Of a stretch of 64,000 bases of DNA, positions 1-9,052 are shown one piece after another. The notes beneath the pieces were generated by a model. The model had not been told where the DNA came from and did no database searches. It was given only the letters and a program-made list of their open reading frames with translations. The number at the start of each line of letters is the position of its first letter. Within the stretch, counting starts at the first letter, position 1. The stretch spans positions 1 through 64,000 of the forward strand of contig NZ_JAJEJT010000005.1 in assembly GCF_021390645.1 (NCBI RefSeq). The letters run 5' to 3'. Source of the stretch: Paraburkholderia flagellata. GTDB lineage: Bacteria > Pseudomonadota > Gammaproteobacteria > Burkholderiales > Burkholderiaceae. The translations under genes and the position numbers were made by a program.

Positions 1-2
1 AT

Positions 3-440
3 TTCGCGGACGCGTTCTCCGTGGATCTGCCAGAAGGAGCATGCTACGACGTAGAGGCGCTGGCACGACACGTCTTTGCCAACCAGCCCGCATGGATTGC
101 GATGCTGCTGGGAATCCGGGACACTCTCGTGCGGCCGCTCGGCTTGAAGACAACAGTTGACTTCAAGGAGAAAGGAGGGGACAGGATCAGCCTGTTTCAT
201 GTATTCGAACGATCGGATGACGAGATCGTTCTCGGCGAGGATGACACGCATCTGGATTTCCGCGTGTCGGTCCTCGTGCAGCCGTCATCACACAGTCGAT
301 CCCGCCTCACAGTGACGACGCTCGTTTTCTACAATCGTCCGCTGGGCCGAGCCTACATTACGCTCATCGCACCTTTTCATCGGGCTGTCGTCCGAGCCTC
401 GCTTCATCGAGCGCAGCGGCTAGGTTGGCCCAATGCATAA
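3..440 (+). CDS. DUF2867 family protein, 5' end outside the window
   Basis: The frame is open from base 3 and reads FADAF-SVDLPEGA before a possible internal GTG at 21, so the true start most likely lies upstream of the window. The protein has the layout of DUF2867 proteins: an N-terminal ADAF motif, a central stretch with aromatic residues (LFHVFER, DDEIVLGEDDTHLDFRVSV) and a C-terminal FYNRPLGRAYITLIAPFHR segment, which in this family marks the conserved end. DUF2867 proteins have no firmly assigned activity; some are fused to SDR-type domains. The stop at 438-440 is followed by about 590 bases without a convincing gene. Confidence 0.7.
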   Translation, partial: FADAFSVDLPEGACYDVEALARHVFANQPAWIAMLLGIRDTLVRPLGLKTTVDFKEKGGDRISLFHVFERSDDEIVLGEDDTHLDFRVSVLVQPSSHSRSRLTVTTLVFYNRPLGRAYITLIAPFHRAVVRASLHRAQRLGWPNA

Positions 441-1030
441 CGGCGGTCCGCGATGTTTTCGCCGCATCCGGCACCGACTGCCGTCGCTGTTGATATGAAC
501 TGCTTGAATTCCGAAGTATCGAAGAGGGCATCAACGGCTGAAACGACATGCGTAACCGACGTCAGAGCGACCGACTGATACCGTTGACGACCGACGCCTC
601 TTGGCCGACTGTACTCATTCACAGAAGCCCTCCCCAGAAAGCTGCCTTCGGCGAAATCAACGTCCGCTTTTCTGAGACCGTCGAACTGGTGCTCTCGGCC
701 ACTTCAAGTCATCGGGCAGGGCCTTGGCCGAGTCATTCGAACGCCTGATTTGTACAGACTTCTTGACATCCGCTCATCGCGATTGCTATCAACGCCAGGT
801 TCCCAAGACCATCGGCGGATTGCGAATTATTTCAATCGGGACGAAGCTCTCTGCGCATCTAGCCGCTGATCGAACTCCAAGGTCAAGTGCCTCAAGCGGA
901 ACGCTGTAAGTGCGTTTCAGAGCGAGTAATGCATAGATAATAAATGTGCCAATCGTTTGCCGATTTGGGATCCGACTTCACATTTTTTTGAGTTATTTTT
1001 CGCAAGGCTGAACGTTCTTGCGGAGAAGAG
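441..1030. other. Gene-poor stretch, no gene recognised
   Basis: Short open frames exist on both strands but none has a ribosome binding site together with recognisable protein character. The last 60 bases are AT-rich (around 935-1010) and probably hold the promoter of the cytochrome b561 gene. Nothing else is visible. Confidence 0.4.
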
Positions 1031-1738
1031 ATGATATCAAAATGGAGACGGGCGCTGCTGACGGCGAGCGGTGCCACGATGTCGGCCCGCGCCCTCACAG
1101 TTGAAAGGGCTGAGGAGCCGACCATCGGAAAGATGTCATGTGGCGCTCTTGCAGACGAACGGAGCATCGTGACCGCGCAAACAGATCACTCTGGCTCGCG
1201 CACGTTGCGCCGGGCGACGAGCGGGGGCGCCCTCGACCGTTACGACGGCGTTGCGCGATTTTTCCATTGGACGTTTGCCGCCAGCATCATCTACGCTAGC
1301 ATCGCTGGCTACACGCTCGCCCGGATCGGCAGTGGACCCGTCCATGACTTCCTGTCGCAACTGAATATGTCGATCGGGACGGTACTCCTCGTACTCTTTC
1401 CGTTTCGGGTGGGTTGGAAACTGATTCGACCCGAGCTACGCGAGTTGCCCGGTGTGTCCGTCTGGCAGCAATCGCTGGCGCGCTTCATACACGGCGTAAT
1501 TTATGTCACGATCTTCGCTGTGCTTATAAGTGGCTTCTTCATGGTATCAAACGGATATTCTTTCTTCGGGCTGTTTGAGATCCGCACGCCGTTCCAGAAA
1601 GGCCAGCTAACGGACAAGTTGTTTGCTATGCATCGCGTAAGTTGTGCGACGCTGGCCGGGCTAGTGATGCTGCATGTACTCGCGGTAATCAAGCATCAAT
1701 TGCTTGCGCGTAACGATGTGTTGCGACGGATGCTTTAA
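1031..1738 (+). CDS. Cytochrome b561 family protein
   Basis: Four-helix di-heme membrane protein of the bacterial cytochrome b561 (CybB) family, expected to pass electrons between quinol and a periplasmic or membrane partner. The family match begins near residue 70 (RYDGVARFFHW). Candidate heme-ligand histidines are His79 (helix 1), His154 (helix 3), His201 and His215 (helix 4), with the usual spacing. Hydrophobic segments lie near residues 80-97, 111-129, 153-172 and 200-221. GGAG five bases before the ATG at 1031 favours this start, which gives an unusually long hydrophilic N-terminus of about 70 residues; the ATG at 1133 would give a family-length protein of about 200 residues. No partner gene is adjacent. 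Confidence 0.85.
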   Translation: MISKWRRALLTASGATMSARALTVERAEEPTIGKMSCGALADERSIVTAQTDHSGSRTLRRATSGGALDRYDGVARFFHWTFAASIIYASIAGYTLARIGSGPVHDFLSQLNMSIGTVLLVLFPFRVGWKLIRPELRELPGVSVWQQSLARFIHGVIYVTIFAVLISGFFMVSNGYSFFGLFEIRTPFQKGQLTDKLFAMHRVSCATLAGLVMLHVLAVIKHQLLARNDVLRRML

Positions 1739-1898
1739 GGCTTGGATTAAAGGAGGGTCCGCGGGACTATTAAGAAAAGTCTTGTCGGCCAGATTGCAAA
1801 CCATGTTGCGATATCGAGTACGGTCGACCGCATCGGACGGTAGTCGGCCAGAAAGCATCGTTCGCTCTCACAGTCGCTCGGACGCTCAGGCGTCCATT

Positions 1899-2030
1899 TC
1901 ACTCCGTGGATTCAACCGGTCGATGCACAGATTGATGGAAGCGCTCGGCATGCGCGTCAAAGTTAAGCGTCTTACGCGGACGCTCGTTGAGTCGCCGTTC
2001 GAACTTGTCGCGTTCAATCGTCGCCGCGAG
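1899..2030 (-). pseudogene. IS30-family transposase relic, C-terminal end
   Basis: On the minus strand the translation reads FERRLNERPRKTLNFDA followed by HAERFHQSVHRPVEST. This resembles the end of IS30 transposases, where LN-RPRKTLG-x-TPAE-F is conserved. The rest of the transposase is absent. Right after the coding end lies GATTCAACCGGTCGATGCA (1909-1927, plus strand), the same sequence that flanks an IS30 N-terminal relic at 31887-31905, so it is probably the terminal inverted repeat. Confidence 0.6.
1909..1927 (+). repeat. IS30-like terminal inverted repeat, copy 1
   Basis: GATTCAACCGGTCGATGCA. Identical copies occur at 16571-16589 (same orientation) and 31887-31905 (opposite), with a degenerate one at 49274-49292. 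Confidence 0.6.
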
Positions 2031-2320
2031 CCTTGAGGCCTTCAGGTCGACAGAGTTCTTCTCAATATCTTCGAGTGTGCGCACCGGATTTACCCTGGAT
2101 TAGGATATTTCCCGCTGCCGCCGTGCATCTTTCGGTATTAGCATCCCAGAGTTTGCATAGAGCGTATGTTACCCAGTTAGTGCTAGGCAACGCTCCAGCG
2201 AAACGCGCGCCGTTCCTCGACAGGTCTGAAGCCTGCGCGCCTCTGTTGTAATGTCACTGACATGCGATAGGCCCGGCAGAATGGCGAACACAAAAAGAGC
2301 AGAAGACGCGGGGTCGTGGT

Positions 2321-2830
2321 GTGACCAGAAAACGCAAGGTACTGTTTCTCGGCCGAGGAAATTCAGTGTCCAGCATCATGGCCGAAGCCCTGGTGCGGGA
2401 ACTGGGTGGCGACAGTTTCGAGGTATTCAGTGCGGGGGCAAAGCCGACAACCCGCGTTCATCCGCTCGCGATGGCGCAATTGCGCCCGGGCATTTCCAAC
2501 CTCGACCTGCTCAGTCCCAAGAGCTGGCTGGAATTCACGGGTGAATGGGCTCCGCGGATGGACATCGTTATCGCGATGTGCGACCAGGTTGCCGACCATG
2601 CTCACGCGCTTCCTGGCCAGCCGGTGCTCTACCATTGGCATTTTGGGGACCCGCTCGCGGTGGGAATGACGGATGCCGAACGCGCCCGTTCGTTTGAGAA
2701 GACTTTCTGGCAGATCCTTCGTCGGGTCAATTTTTTCATCGCCGCGCAGCGGCACTCGATGACAATCGAGCAGACGCTGACTACCGTGGAGCGCGGAAGC
2801 TACGGAAACGCGATACTCATGTCGGGCTGA
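2321..2830 (+). CDS. ArsC/LMW-phosphatase fold protein lacking catalytic Cys and Arg
   Basis: 169-residue member of the low-molecular-weight protein tyrosine phosphatase/thioredoxin-coupled arsenate reductase fold. The overall pattern is kept: a beta strand and P-loop (KVLFLGRGNSVSSIMAEAL), AMCDQVAD near 86 and a YHWHFGDP motif whose Asp110 matches the general acid. The catalytic loop C-x5-R, normally CTGNSCRS, is here GRGNSVSS (11-18): the nucleophile Cys is Gly11, the second Cys is Val16 and the Arg is Ser17. The Cys of the usual second redox position is also absent. It cannot work as a standard arsenate reductase or phosphatase and may be a binding or regulatory pseudoenzyme. The GTG start at 2321 has no good ribosome binding site, so the start is uncertain. 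No ars genes are adjacent. Confidence 0.7.
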   Translation: MTRKRKVLFLGRGNSVSSIMAEALVRELGGDSFEVFSAGAKPTTRVHPLAMAQLRPGISNLDLLSPKSWLEFTGEWAPRMDIVIAMCDQVADHAHALPGQPVLYHWHFGDPLAVGMTDAERARSFEKTFWQILRRVNFFIAAQRHSMTIEQTLTTVERGSYGNAILMSG

Positions 2831-3417
2831 CCAGCGCTTGCCGGTACTCCATGCCAATGTCCACGCCTCGTTGTCGGTGAATGTCGCATTGGCTCGGTTG
2901 TACGCATTCGCACCAACACGCCTAAGCGGGGGTTGAAAACCACAGTGGCTGCGCTGAAAAGCGCTCATCGAACTGGTGCTATCGGCCAGGAAGAGTCACT
3001 CAGCGCGACCACCGATTGGATATTCGTGCGACTCCTTCGCTCGGTCAACGGCCCTTCGACCACTGATGATGTACGTCGCGTCGTCGGCCTTTGCCGACAT
3101 TGGGGCGTGGTGGGTTCTACGTCGGCAATGCGCGGGAATGCTGTCGGTGGCAGTATCGAGCGGCCCGGCGTCAGCTCCCTGCATCAGCGAACTCACACTT
3201 TCGACCCATACCAGACAAATTGACTCACAGCGAAGTGATGGCCGCTTTGGGGATGAGATCCGCCAACCGACCACGATATGACGCGGCGGCACATCGCACA
3301 TCAATCATCCGAGTATTGCGTGTGTGCGCCGCGTTCAGATCCTATGCCGGTGAGCCTGGTCACGTGGGCACGGCGCCCCGCTTGCCAGGCCACCACCAGC
3401 CGTTCGCACCGTGCGTT
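2831..3417. other. Gene-poor stretch, no gene recognised
   Basis: Several short open frames are present but none has a recognisable family or good start. It lies downstream of the ArsC-like gene and downstream of the minus-strand catabolic operon. Confidence 0.4.
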
Positions 3418-4353
3418 TCAAGCTTCGGTGTTCTCAAAGAAATACGCCGGCACGTCCGGGCCCCACAGATACAGAGAGTCCTCGGGCGGATGATCTCCGC
3501 CGGGCCACGCGGTGCCGGCTCCGACGTAGTCGATATTGGCCGAGTATTCCCAGAACGAACCCCACGGATCACGCACGTACTGAAAGTAGTTCGATCCGAG
3601 CACATGGCGCCCCACACCCCATCCGTCGACGTAGCCCGCGCGCTGCATCTGCATCTTGCCGAGTCCGACCGCTTCGATATCCGGAACATCCCATGCGCTG
3701 TGGTGCCATCCCTTCGCCGCACCGTGCGCGAATGCAATCAGATGATGATCGCTGCCGTGGCGCGCATGCAGGAACGCGACGATACCCTCAGACCCGTCGG
3801 ATAGCGTGAGGCCCAATGCGCGTTCGTAGAATGCGACCGCGCCCCGCACGTCTGGCGTGAACATCAGGACATGAGAAAGCCGCGAGGGTCGTGTAACCGG
3901 TGCGTCGGCGCGTGCGCATGCACCGCGCAACCGCAAGGGCGCCGATTTCCGGCCCAAGGCCGGCGTGCAGCCGGGCGACGTCTTTACGCCCGCCTTGAGT
4001 TGCAACAGGTTGCCATCCAGATCGTGGAACCAGAAGCCGTCGTCCGGCGCGAGCCGCGCGGGCGCGGCGGCGGTTGCACCGGCTGCCAGGATCTGCTCGC
4101 ATAGCGGCACGAAGTCGTCGGCGTAACAGTTCAACGCGAGATACGCGAGTTGCTTGCGCGTGCCCTCGCGGACCTTCGCCCACACGTGATCGCTTTGCGG
4201 CGTGCGCAGCAGCAACTCGCCCGCCCGCGATTCCAGATCGAAGCCAAAGGTGTCGAGAAAGCGCGTGGCTTCCTGGAGGCCCGGCACATCGAGCGCGAAA
4301 TGGTCGATCGAATGAACGCCGAAATGCGCGCGCTTTGCCGTTGTCGATGTCAT
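3418..4353 (-). CDS. Extradiol ring-cleavage dioxygenase (VOC family)
   Basis: 311-residue two-domain vicinal-oxygen-chelate protein of the catechol 2,3-dioxygenase type, which opens a catecholic ring next to the hydroxyls using Fe(II). The C-terminal catalytic module has the 2-His-1-carboxylate ligands: His161 (LSHVLMFTPD), His217/218 (GWHHSAWDV) and Glu269 (SFWEYS). The start at 4353 has a GGAG box and lies 16 bases beyond the stop of the hydroxylase gene, indicating one operon. It is the last gene of the minus-strand cluster regulator, hydrolase, hydroxylase, dioxygenase: the hydroxylase makes the catechol and this enzyme cleaves it. The exact substrate cannot be read from sequence. Confidence 0.85.
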   Translation of the reverse strand: MTSTTAKRAHFGVHSIDHFALDVPGLQEATRFLDTFGFDLESRAGELLLRTPQSDHVWAKVREGTRKQLAYLALNCYADDFVPLCEQILAAGATAAAPARLAPDDGFWFHDLDGNLLQLKAGVKTSPGCTPALGRKSAPLRLRGACARADAPVTRPSRLSHVLMFTPDVRGAVAFYERALGLTLSDGSEGIVAFLHARHGSDHHLIAFAHGAAKGWHHSAWDVPDIEAVGLGKMQMQRAGYVDGWGVGRHVLGSNYFQYVRDPWGSFWEYSANIDYVGAGTAWPGGDHPPEDSLYLWGPDVPAYFFENTEA

Positions 4354-4369
4354 AACGTCTACTCCCGTG

Positions 4370-6163
4370 TCACGCGGCCACGCCGCCTGCATGCTCCGCT
4401 GTACCATTCGTTGTGCGTGGTGCGGCGCCGAGCACCTGTGTCAGCACGCGCCGCAGTTCCATCGCGGGATCCGGCGCGCGTGTGCCGCAGCGCCAGGCGA
4501 CGAAGCGGTCTGGCCTCACCAGCACGCAGCCATCGTCCTCGATCTCCCTCTGGGCGGCCCACTGGCCGTATGCGTCGAACGTACCGGTCGCGTGCGCGAT
4601 CGACATCGCCTCGATCCTGATGCCAAACTCGTCGCCGATCTGCCGCGCCGCGTCCAGCCAGGCCTCGCCGCCGCGACCCGTAATCACCGTGAACACGCCG
4701 TTGCCGACCACATCGAGCGTCGATATCATCTTGCCCTCGCGCTCGATCCACGCGTGGGGAAGATACGCGCCGGGCGTCGTGGTGGGGTGGTAATACAGTT
4801 CGGGGTCGCGCCATGCGGCAGGGAAGGTGGCGCCATCGCGCACGATCGCAGCCGATTCGTAGCGCTGCCCCAACTCGACGCCATGACAGTTGAACTGATA
4901 GTTTTGCTGATCGACGGCCTGCGCAAGTGTCTTGCGGCGCGCCTTGCCGGTCTCGCTGTCCGAGAACAGTTCGGCGAGCGAGGCCCAGCCGTCCGCAGCG
5001 CTTTGCCCTTGCGAGAAGCCGAGGGCGCTCGCAATCGGCAGCATCTCGCCGACCGATTTGATCGCGCGGTTCACGACGCCCCTGGCAACCGGCTGCCGCT
5101 CGTCGGAGTAGGTTTGCAGGAGCGCGGGCGATGCCTCGCCCTTGACGATCATCGCGAGTTTCCAGGCCAGATTGAACGCGTCCTGCACGGAGGTATTCGA
5201 GCCAAGCCCGTTGGCCGGCGGATGCCGGTGCGCGGCGTCGCCCGCAATCGCCACGCGGCCCTTGACCATGGTGCGCGCGACCATCCGGTTGATGTTCCAC
5301 TTCGAAACGGCTTTCACGCGCACGGGGATGTCCGCTTCGCCGATGGTGGCGCGGGCGCGCGCGATGACCGCTTCCTCGCTGAGGTCGGGCTCGCCTTCCT
5401 TCGGGTCATACATGAAGAGCAGTACCCATTCGTTCCACGGGCGCACGCAGATCCAGGTGCCGCTGCCCACCCAGTAGTCGCTGCCCGGCTGGGTCATCCA
5501 GTACAGCACGCCAGGGCGGTGCGCCGTGTACTTCGCCAGATCGACTTCCAGCCAGCAGTTGACCGCGCAACCCAGTCCCATCTCGCCGTCCATCTCGAAG
5601 CCGAGATCCCTCACGACCACGCTCTGCGCGCCGTCCGCGCCCACTGCGTAGTCGGAAATCACTTCGATCTCCTCACCGGTCACGCGATCGACAAGCCGCG
5701 AATAAACCGCTTCATCAGTCTGCCGGATGGACACCAGCTCCGTATTGAAGAGCATCTGCGCACCATATTCACGCGCCGCCGCGAGAATGACCGGTTCGAG
5801 CAGGTGCTGCGGTGCATTGCACATCTGCGAGGGGCTCGCCGCCTCGTAGTCGGACTTGCGGGCGATGCCGGTGCCCCATGTCTGCAGTCGCGCGAGTTCC
5901 GTGCCGGCAAAGCTGGTCGCCCACACGTTGTTCGACATCAGTTCGTTGGACGTGGCGAGGGCGCGCACGCGATCCTCGATGCCCAGATCGCGAAACACCT
6001 CTACCGTGCGCTGATTCGTGATGTGCGCACGAGGGGAATGGGCCGTGCCGGGATAGCGCGTGATCGCCAGCACGTCGACACCGTATTTCGCCAGCAATGC
6101 GGCGGTTGTGAGTCCGGCGGGGCCCGCACCCACCACGAAAACCCGGACGCGAATCTTTCTCAT
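4370..6163 (-). CDS. FAD-dependent aromatic hydroxylase, TfdB/PheA type
   Basis: 597-residue flavoprotein of the class A monooxygenases (phenol or 2,4-dichlorophenol 6-monooxygenase type), which hydroxylates a phenol ortho to OH with NAD(P)H and O2. Visible motifs are the Rossmann GxGxxG (VGAGPAG, 11-17), the DG motif region (GADGAQS, 175-181) and the GD motif (AGDAAHRHPPANGLG, 307-321). A C-terminal thioredoxin-like domain fits the length. The ATG at 6163 is preceded by a strong AAGGAGGAG. It sits between the hydrolase (31-base gap) and the dioxygenase (16-base gap). A broken copy of a close relative lies at 19025-19480. Confidence 0.88.
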   Translation of the reverse strand: MRKIRVRVFVVGAGPAGLTTAALLAKYGVDVLAITRYPGTAHSPRAHITNQRTVEVFRDLGIEDRVRALATSNELMSNNVWATSFAGTELARLQTWGTGIARKSDYEAASPSQMCNAPQHLLEPVILAAAREYGAQMLFNTELVSIRQTDEAVYSRLVDRVTGEEIEVISDYAVGADGAQSVVVRDLGFEMDGEMGLGCAVNCWLEVDLAKYTAHRPGVLYWMTQPGSDYWVGSGTWICVRPWNEWVLLFMYDPKEGEPDLSEEAVIARARATIGEADIPVRVKAVSKWNINRMVARTMVKGRVAIAGDAAHRHPPANGLGSNTSVQDAFNLAWKLAMIVKGEASPALLQTYSDERQPVARGVVNRAIKSVGEMLPIASALGFSQGQSAADGWASLAELFSDSETGKARRKTLAQAVDQQNYQFNCHGVELGQRYESAAIVRDGATFPAAWRDPELYYHPTTTPGAYLPHAWIEREGKMISTLDVVGNGVFTVITGRGGEAWLDAARQIGDEFGIRIEAMSIAHATGTFDAYGQWAAQREIEDDGCVLVRPDRFVAWRCGTRAPDPAMELRRVLTQVLGAAPRTTNGTAEHAGGVAA

Positions 6164-6194
6164 GTCTCCTCCTTCAGGGGAATTCAACGATCGA

Positions 6195-7052
6195 TCAACG
6201 CTGGATCGACGCGTCTTCATCGACGACGGTGTTGCGCAATACGCCAAGACCTTCGATCTCGACTTCGCAGACGTCGCCGGCACGCATGATGAGCTTCGGC
6301 TCGCGCGCCCAGCCAATGCCAGCGGGCGTGCCGCTCACGATGACATCGCCGGCTTCCAGCGTGATCGCCTCACTGATGACCGAGATGAGCGAGGCGACGT
6401 CGTGCAGCATGTCGCTCGTATTCGCCGATTGCACGACCTGCCCGTTCAGGCGCGTTTCGAGCTTGAGGCCCGCGCCGCCTGCGGGCAGTTCATCCGCGGT
6501 GACGAACATCGGGCCGAACGCGCCGGTGCCGTCAAAGTTCTTGCCGACAGTCCATTGCGGTGACTTGAACTGGTACTCGCGCACCGAGCCGTCATTGAAG
6601 ATCGAGTAGCCCGCCACGCAGGAGAGCGCGCGTTGCTTCGAAATGTGGCGGCCGCCGCTGCCGAGGATGACCGCCAGTTCGCCTTCGAAATCGAGCGAGT
6701 CGGAGATGCGCGGGCGGATCATGGGCGCCTCGTGTCCGATCAGGCTCGAGTTCAGGCGCGGGAAGATCGTCGGATAGTCGGGCTGGTCATACGGGCTCTC
6801 CTTTGTGTGATCCGCGTAGTTGAGTCCGATGCACAGCAGCTTGCCGGGGCGTGCGAGTGGCGGCAGATACGTAACTGAAGCCGTCGAGAATGCCTCGGCG
6901 TCCGCATGGTGCGACGCGCCCCATGATGCGAGGTCGATGCCACGCGCGAGCAGATCGTCAAGAGTCGTTTCGCCGAGTGAGCGGATGGTATTGCCCTGCG
7001 CGACGCCGAGCAGCCGGCGACGGCCGTCGGGGGAAAAGTGGATGTATCGCAT
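6195..7052 (-). CDS. Fumarylacetoacetate hydrolase family protein
   Basis: 285-residue FAH-fold protein. This superfamily includes fumarylpyruvate and acylpyruvate hydrolases, oxaloacetate decarboxylases and 2-hydroxyhepta-diene-dioate isomerases, and commonly completes ring-cleavage pathways. The metal site is visible as Glu123 and Glu125 (LDFEGELAVI) and Asp154 (FNDGSVREYQ), followed by the family signature GKNFDGTGAFGP (170-181). The start at 7052 has an AGGAGA box. It is the first structural gene after the LysR gene on the same strand and would act on the product of the dioxygenase. Whether it hydrolyses, isomerises or decarboxylates cannot be decided. Confidence 0.85.
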   Translation of the reverse strand: MRYIHFSPDGRRRLLGVAQGNTIRSLGETTLDDLLARGIDLASWGASHHADAEAFSTASVTYLPPLARPGKLLCIGLNYADHTKESPYDQPDYPTIFPRLNSSLIGHEAPMIRPRISDSLDFEGELAVILGSGGRHISKQRALSCVAGYSIFNDGSVREYQFKSPQWTVGKNFDGTGAFGPMFVTADELPAGGAGLKLETRLNGQVVQSANTSDMLHDVASLISVISEAITLEAGDVIVSGTPAGIGWAREPKLIMRAGDVCEVEIEGLGVLRNTVVDEDASIQR

Positions 7053-7227
7053 TGCGTCTCCTGGTGTTGTCAGCTTGATGGCATGTCGAGGCTCGATGGA
7101 GGAAGAATAGAAATGGGCTGGCGGCCGCGGTAGATCGCGCGGCCGTACAGAGTGTCCTGTCAAAGGAACAATCGAAGAGGAAACAACTGATGCGCGTTGC
7201 CGAAGCCGGATAGCCCGCGCTGTGCGC

Positions 7228-8124
7228 TCACTCGTCCTTCTGAATGTGCGTGGCGAGGTGATCGATCAGGAGCCGCACGGCTGGCAGGAGGCCTCTGCGT
7301 GACGGAAAGACGGCATGAACCAGTCCGCCCTTGGGCGTCCAGCCTGGCACCACGTCGACCAGCGTGCCGTTTGCCAGCTCGTTTTCGACGACCATGTAGG
7401 GCATCTGCACGACGCCCACGCCTTTCAGAGCGGTCTGCCGAAGCACGGTCATGTCGTCGGTGATGTAGCGCGGCGCATGAGGCACGCGCGCCTCGGCCCC
7501 GTCCGGGCCGACTAACGTCCAGGCGTGATCGCGCTGCGGTCCCCAATCGAGGCTGGGCAGGCCGGCGAGATCGGCTGGATGCTTTATCTTCGCTTGCTCT
7601 GTGAGGAGCGCCGGAGCAGCAACGAGACGCTGCGGACTTCCCGAGAGTACGCGCATGACGAGCCCGCTGTCTTCGAGCGGCGGGAAACGCACGCGCAGCG
7701 CAAGATCGAGGCCTTCGCCGAGGACATCGACCCGGCGATTGGTGGCATCGAGAAGAATCCGCACCTTCGGGTATTGCATCATGAAGTCGGCCACGAGACC
7801 CCCGATGCGGTATTTGAGCAGCGTGGTCGGGCAGCTCATGCGTACCACGCCCTGGGGTTCAGAAACCCTGCGCTCCATCACTTCGCGGGCAGCTTCGGCT
7901 TCCACGAGCACTGCTATGCAGCGCTCGTAGAACTCTTGTCCCGTTTCCGTCACCGAGAAATGCCGCGTGGAGCGGTTGAGCAAACGAACGCCGTATCGGG
8001 CTTCGAGGTCGGCGACGCGCCGGCTCAGCTTGGACTTGGGCATGTTGAGCGCCCGGCCTGCCTGCGTGAAACCGTGGTTTTCGACCACTTTCACGAAGTA
8101 GAAGATGTCGTTCAGGTCGTCCAT
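7228..8124 (-). CDS. LysR-type transcriptional regulator
   Basis: 298-residue LTTR with an N-terminal winged helix-turn-helix (residues 4-63, FTQAGRALNMPKSKLSRRVADLE) and a ligand-binding domain of the DsdC/AaeR-like branch (SRR...RLLNRSTRHFSVTETG, GLVADFMMQYPKVRILL). It is the leading gene of the catabolic run on the minus strand, 175 bases before the hydrolase, and is divergent from the isochorismatase-like gene at 8336. This position suggests it controls both directions, with an aromatic or cleavage product as inducer. A TGTTCT-N6-AGAACA inverted repeat at 8186-8203 in the divergent region is a candidate operator. Confidence 0.88.
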   Translation of the reverse strand: MDDLNDIFYFVKVVENHGFTQAGRALNMPKSKLSRRVADLEARYGVRLLNRSTRHFSVTETGQEFYERCIAVLVEAEAAREVMERRVSEPQGVVRMSCPTTLLKYRIGGLVADFMMQYPKVRILLDATNRRVDVLGEGLDLALRVRFPPLEDSGLVMRVLSGSPQRLVAAPALLTEQAKIKHPADLAGLPSLDWGPQRDHAWTLVGPDGAEARVPHAPRYITDDMTVLRQTALKGVGVVQMPYMVVENELANGTLVDVVPGWTPKGGLVHAVFPSRRGLLPAVRLLIDHLATHIQKDE

Positions 8125-8185
8125 GACTGTTCCTCTGGCAGAACAATCGAGACATCTTAAGGCATTACATGCCAGCGACCGACGT

Positions 8186-8203
8186 TGTTCTTCCAATAGA
8201 ACA
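8186..8203. promoter_or_regulatory. Candidate operator TGTTCT-N6-AGAACA
   Basis: Perfect inverted repeat with 6-base arms and 6-base spacer in the 211-base region between the divergent LysR and isochorismatase-like genes, where a LysR regulator would be expected to bind. Confidence 0.4.
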
Positions 8204-8335
8204 CAGTCGGCATCTTTCGGGACTTCAAGGCGGCGGGGCGCCCGCATAGGATTGCCCGTGCATGCAGATCCGATGCTCTACGCATCGATCCTCGGGATCC
8301 CACTTTCACTTCCTGCACTGTTTCTGGAGCCAACC

Positions 8336-8974
8336 ATGGCAAGCGAACCCATTCGCGACCCCGCGAACGATCATCTGCTCACCCCGCAGAACGCGGCATT
8401 CATCGTTATCGATTACCAGCCGGTCCAGGTGAATTCCATCGCTTCGATGGACCGCCAACTGCTGATCAACAACATCGTGGGCGCCGCCAAGGCCGCGGTC
8501 ACCTACAAGCTGCCGATCGTGCATTCGACGGTCAACGTGAAGACGGGCCTGAACAAGCCGCCGATTCCACAACTGCGCGCCGCGCTTGGCGACTATCCGA
8601 CCTACGATCGCACGAGCATCAACTCGTGGGAAGACGTCGAATTCCGCAAGGCCGTCGAAGCAACCGGCCGCAAGAAGCTGATCATGACGGCGCTCTGGAC
8701 GGAAGCCTGCCTGACGTTCCCGGCGCTCGATGCGCTGAAGGCCGGCTACGAGGTCTATGTCGTCGTCGATGCGGTCGGCGGCACATCCGTCGCGGCGCAC
8801 GATGCCGCGTTGCGCCGTATCGAACAGGCAGGCGGCAAGATGATCAGTGTCGCCCAACTGTTCTGCGAGTTGCAGCGCGACTGGGCTCGCAGCGAAACCG
8901 TCCCCGCGTTTATTGACCTCTTCATTCAAACCGGCGGCACGGCGGGCATTCAGTTCTCGTACGACAAGAACTGA
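8336..8974 (+). CDS. Isochorismatase-like cysteine hydrolase (YcaC type)
   Basis: 212-residue member of the isochorismatase-like hydrolases, which cleave amides or vinyl ethers through a Cys nucleophile. Asp26 (FIVIDYQP) and Cys125 (ALWTEACLTFPA) match the catalytic Asp and Cys; the short C-terminal extension with FCELQRDW resembles YcaC-type proteins. The ATG at 8336 follows TCTGGAGCC. It is divergent from the LysR/catabolic operon and followed by a porin after about 80 bases, so it may release an amine or acid from the pathway substrate before uptake or ring attack. The physiological substrate is unknown. Confidence 0.82.
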   Translation: MASEPIRDPANDHLLTPQNAAFIVIDYQPVQVNSIASMDRQLLINNIVGAAKAAVTYKLPIVHSTVNVKTGLNKPPIPQLRAALGDYPTYDRTSINSWEDVEFRKAVEATGRKKLIMTALWTEACLTFPALDALKAGYEVYVVVDAVGGTSVAAHDAALRRIEQAGGKMISVAQLFCELQRDWARSETVPAFIDLFIQTGGTAGIQFSYDKN

Positions 8975-9052
8975 TGTGTTGCGCGCGCGGCCGGCTGCGG
9001 CAGCCGGCCGCGCGTATCCCTCATGTCGGACGAATTCGCGGAATCGATCATC

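Larger units (their letters stand above)
1739..2320. other. Gene-poor stretch with an IS30 transposase relic
   Basis: Apart from the IS30-like relic at 1899-2030 listed separately, no gene is recognised. The last 100 bases may carry the promoter of the ArsC-like gene. Confidence 0.4.

Noticed and set aside
4367..6289. Long plus-strand open frame of 640 codons
   Set aside because: It is antisense to the TfdB-like hydroxylase, with His/Arg/Ala-rich composition typical of a high-GC shadow frame and no motif.
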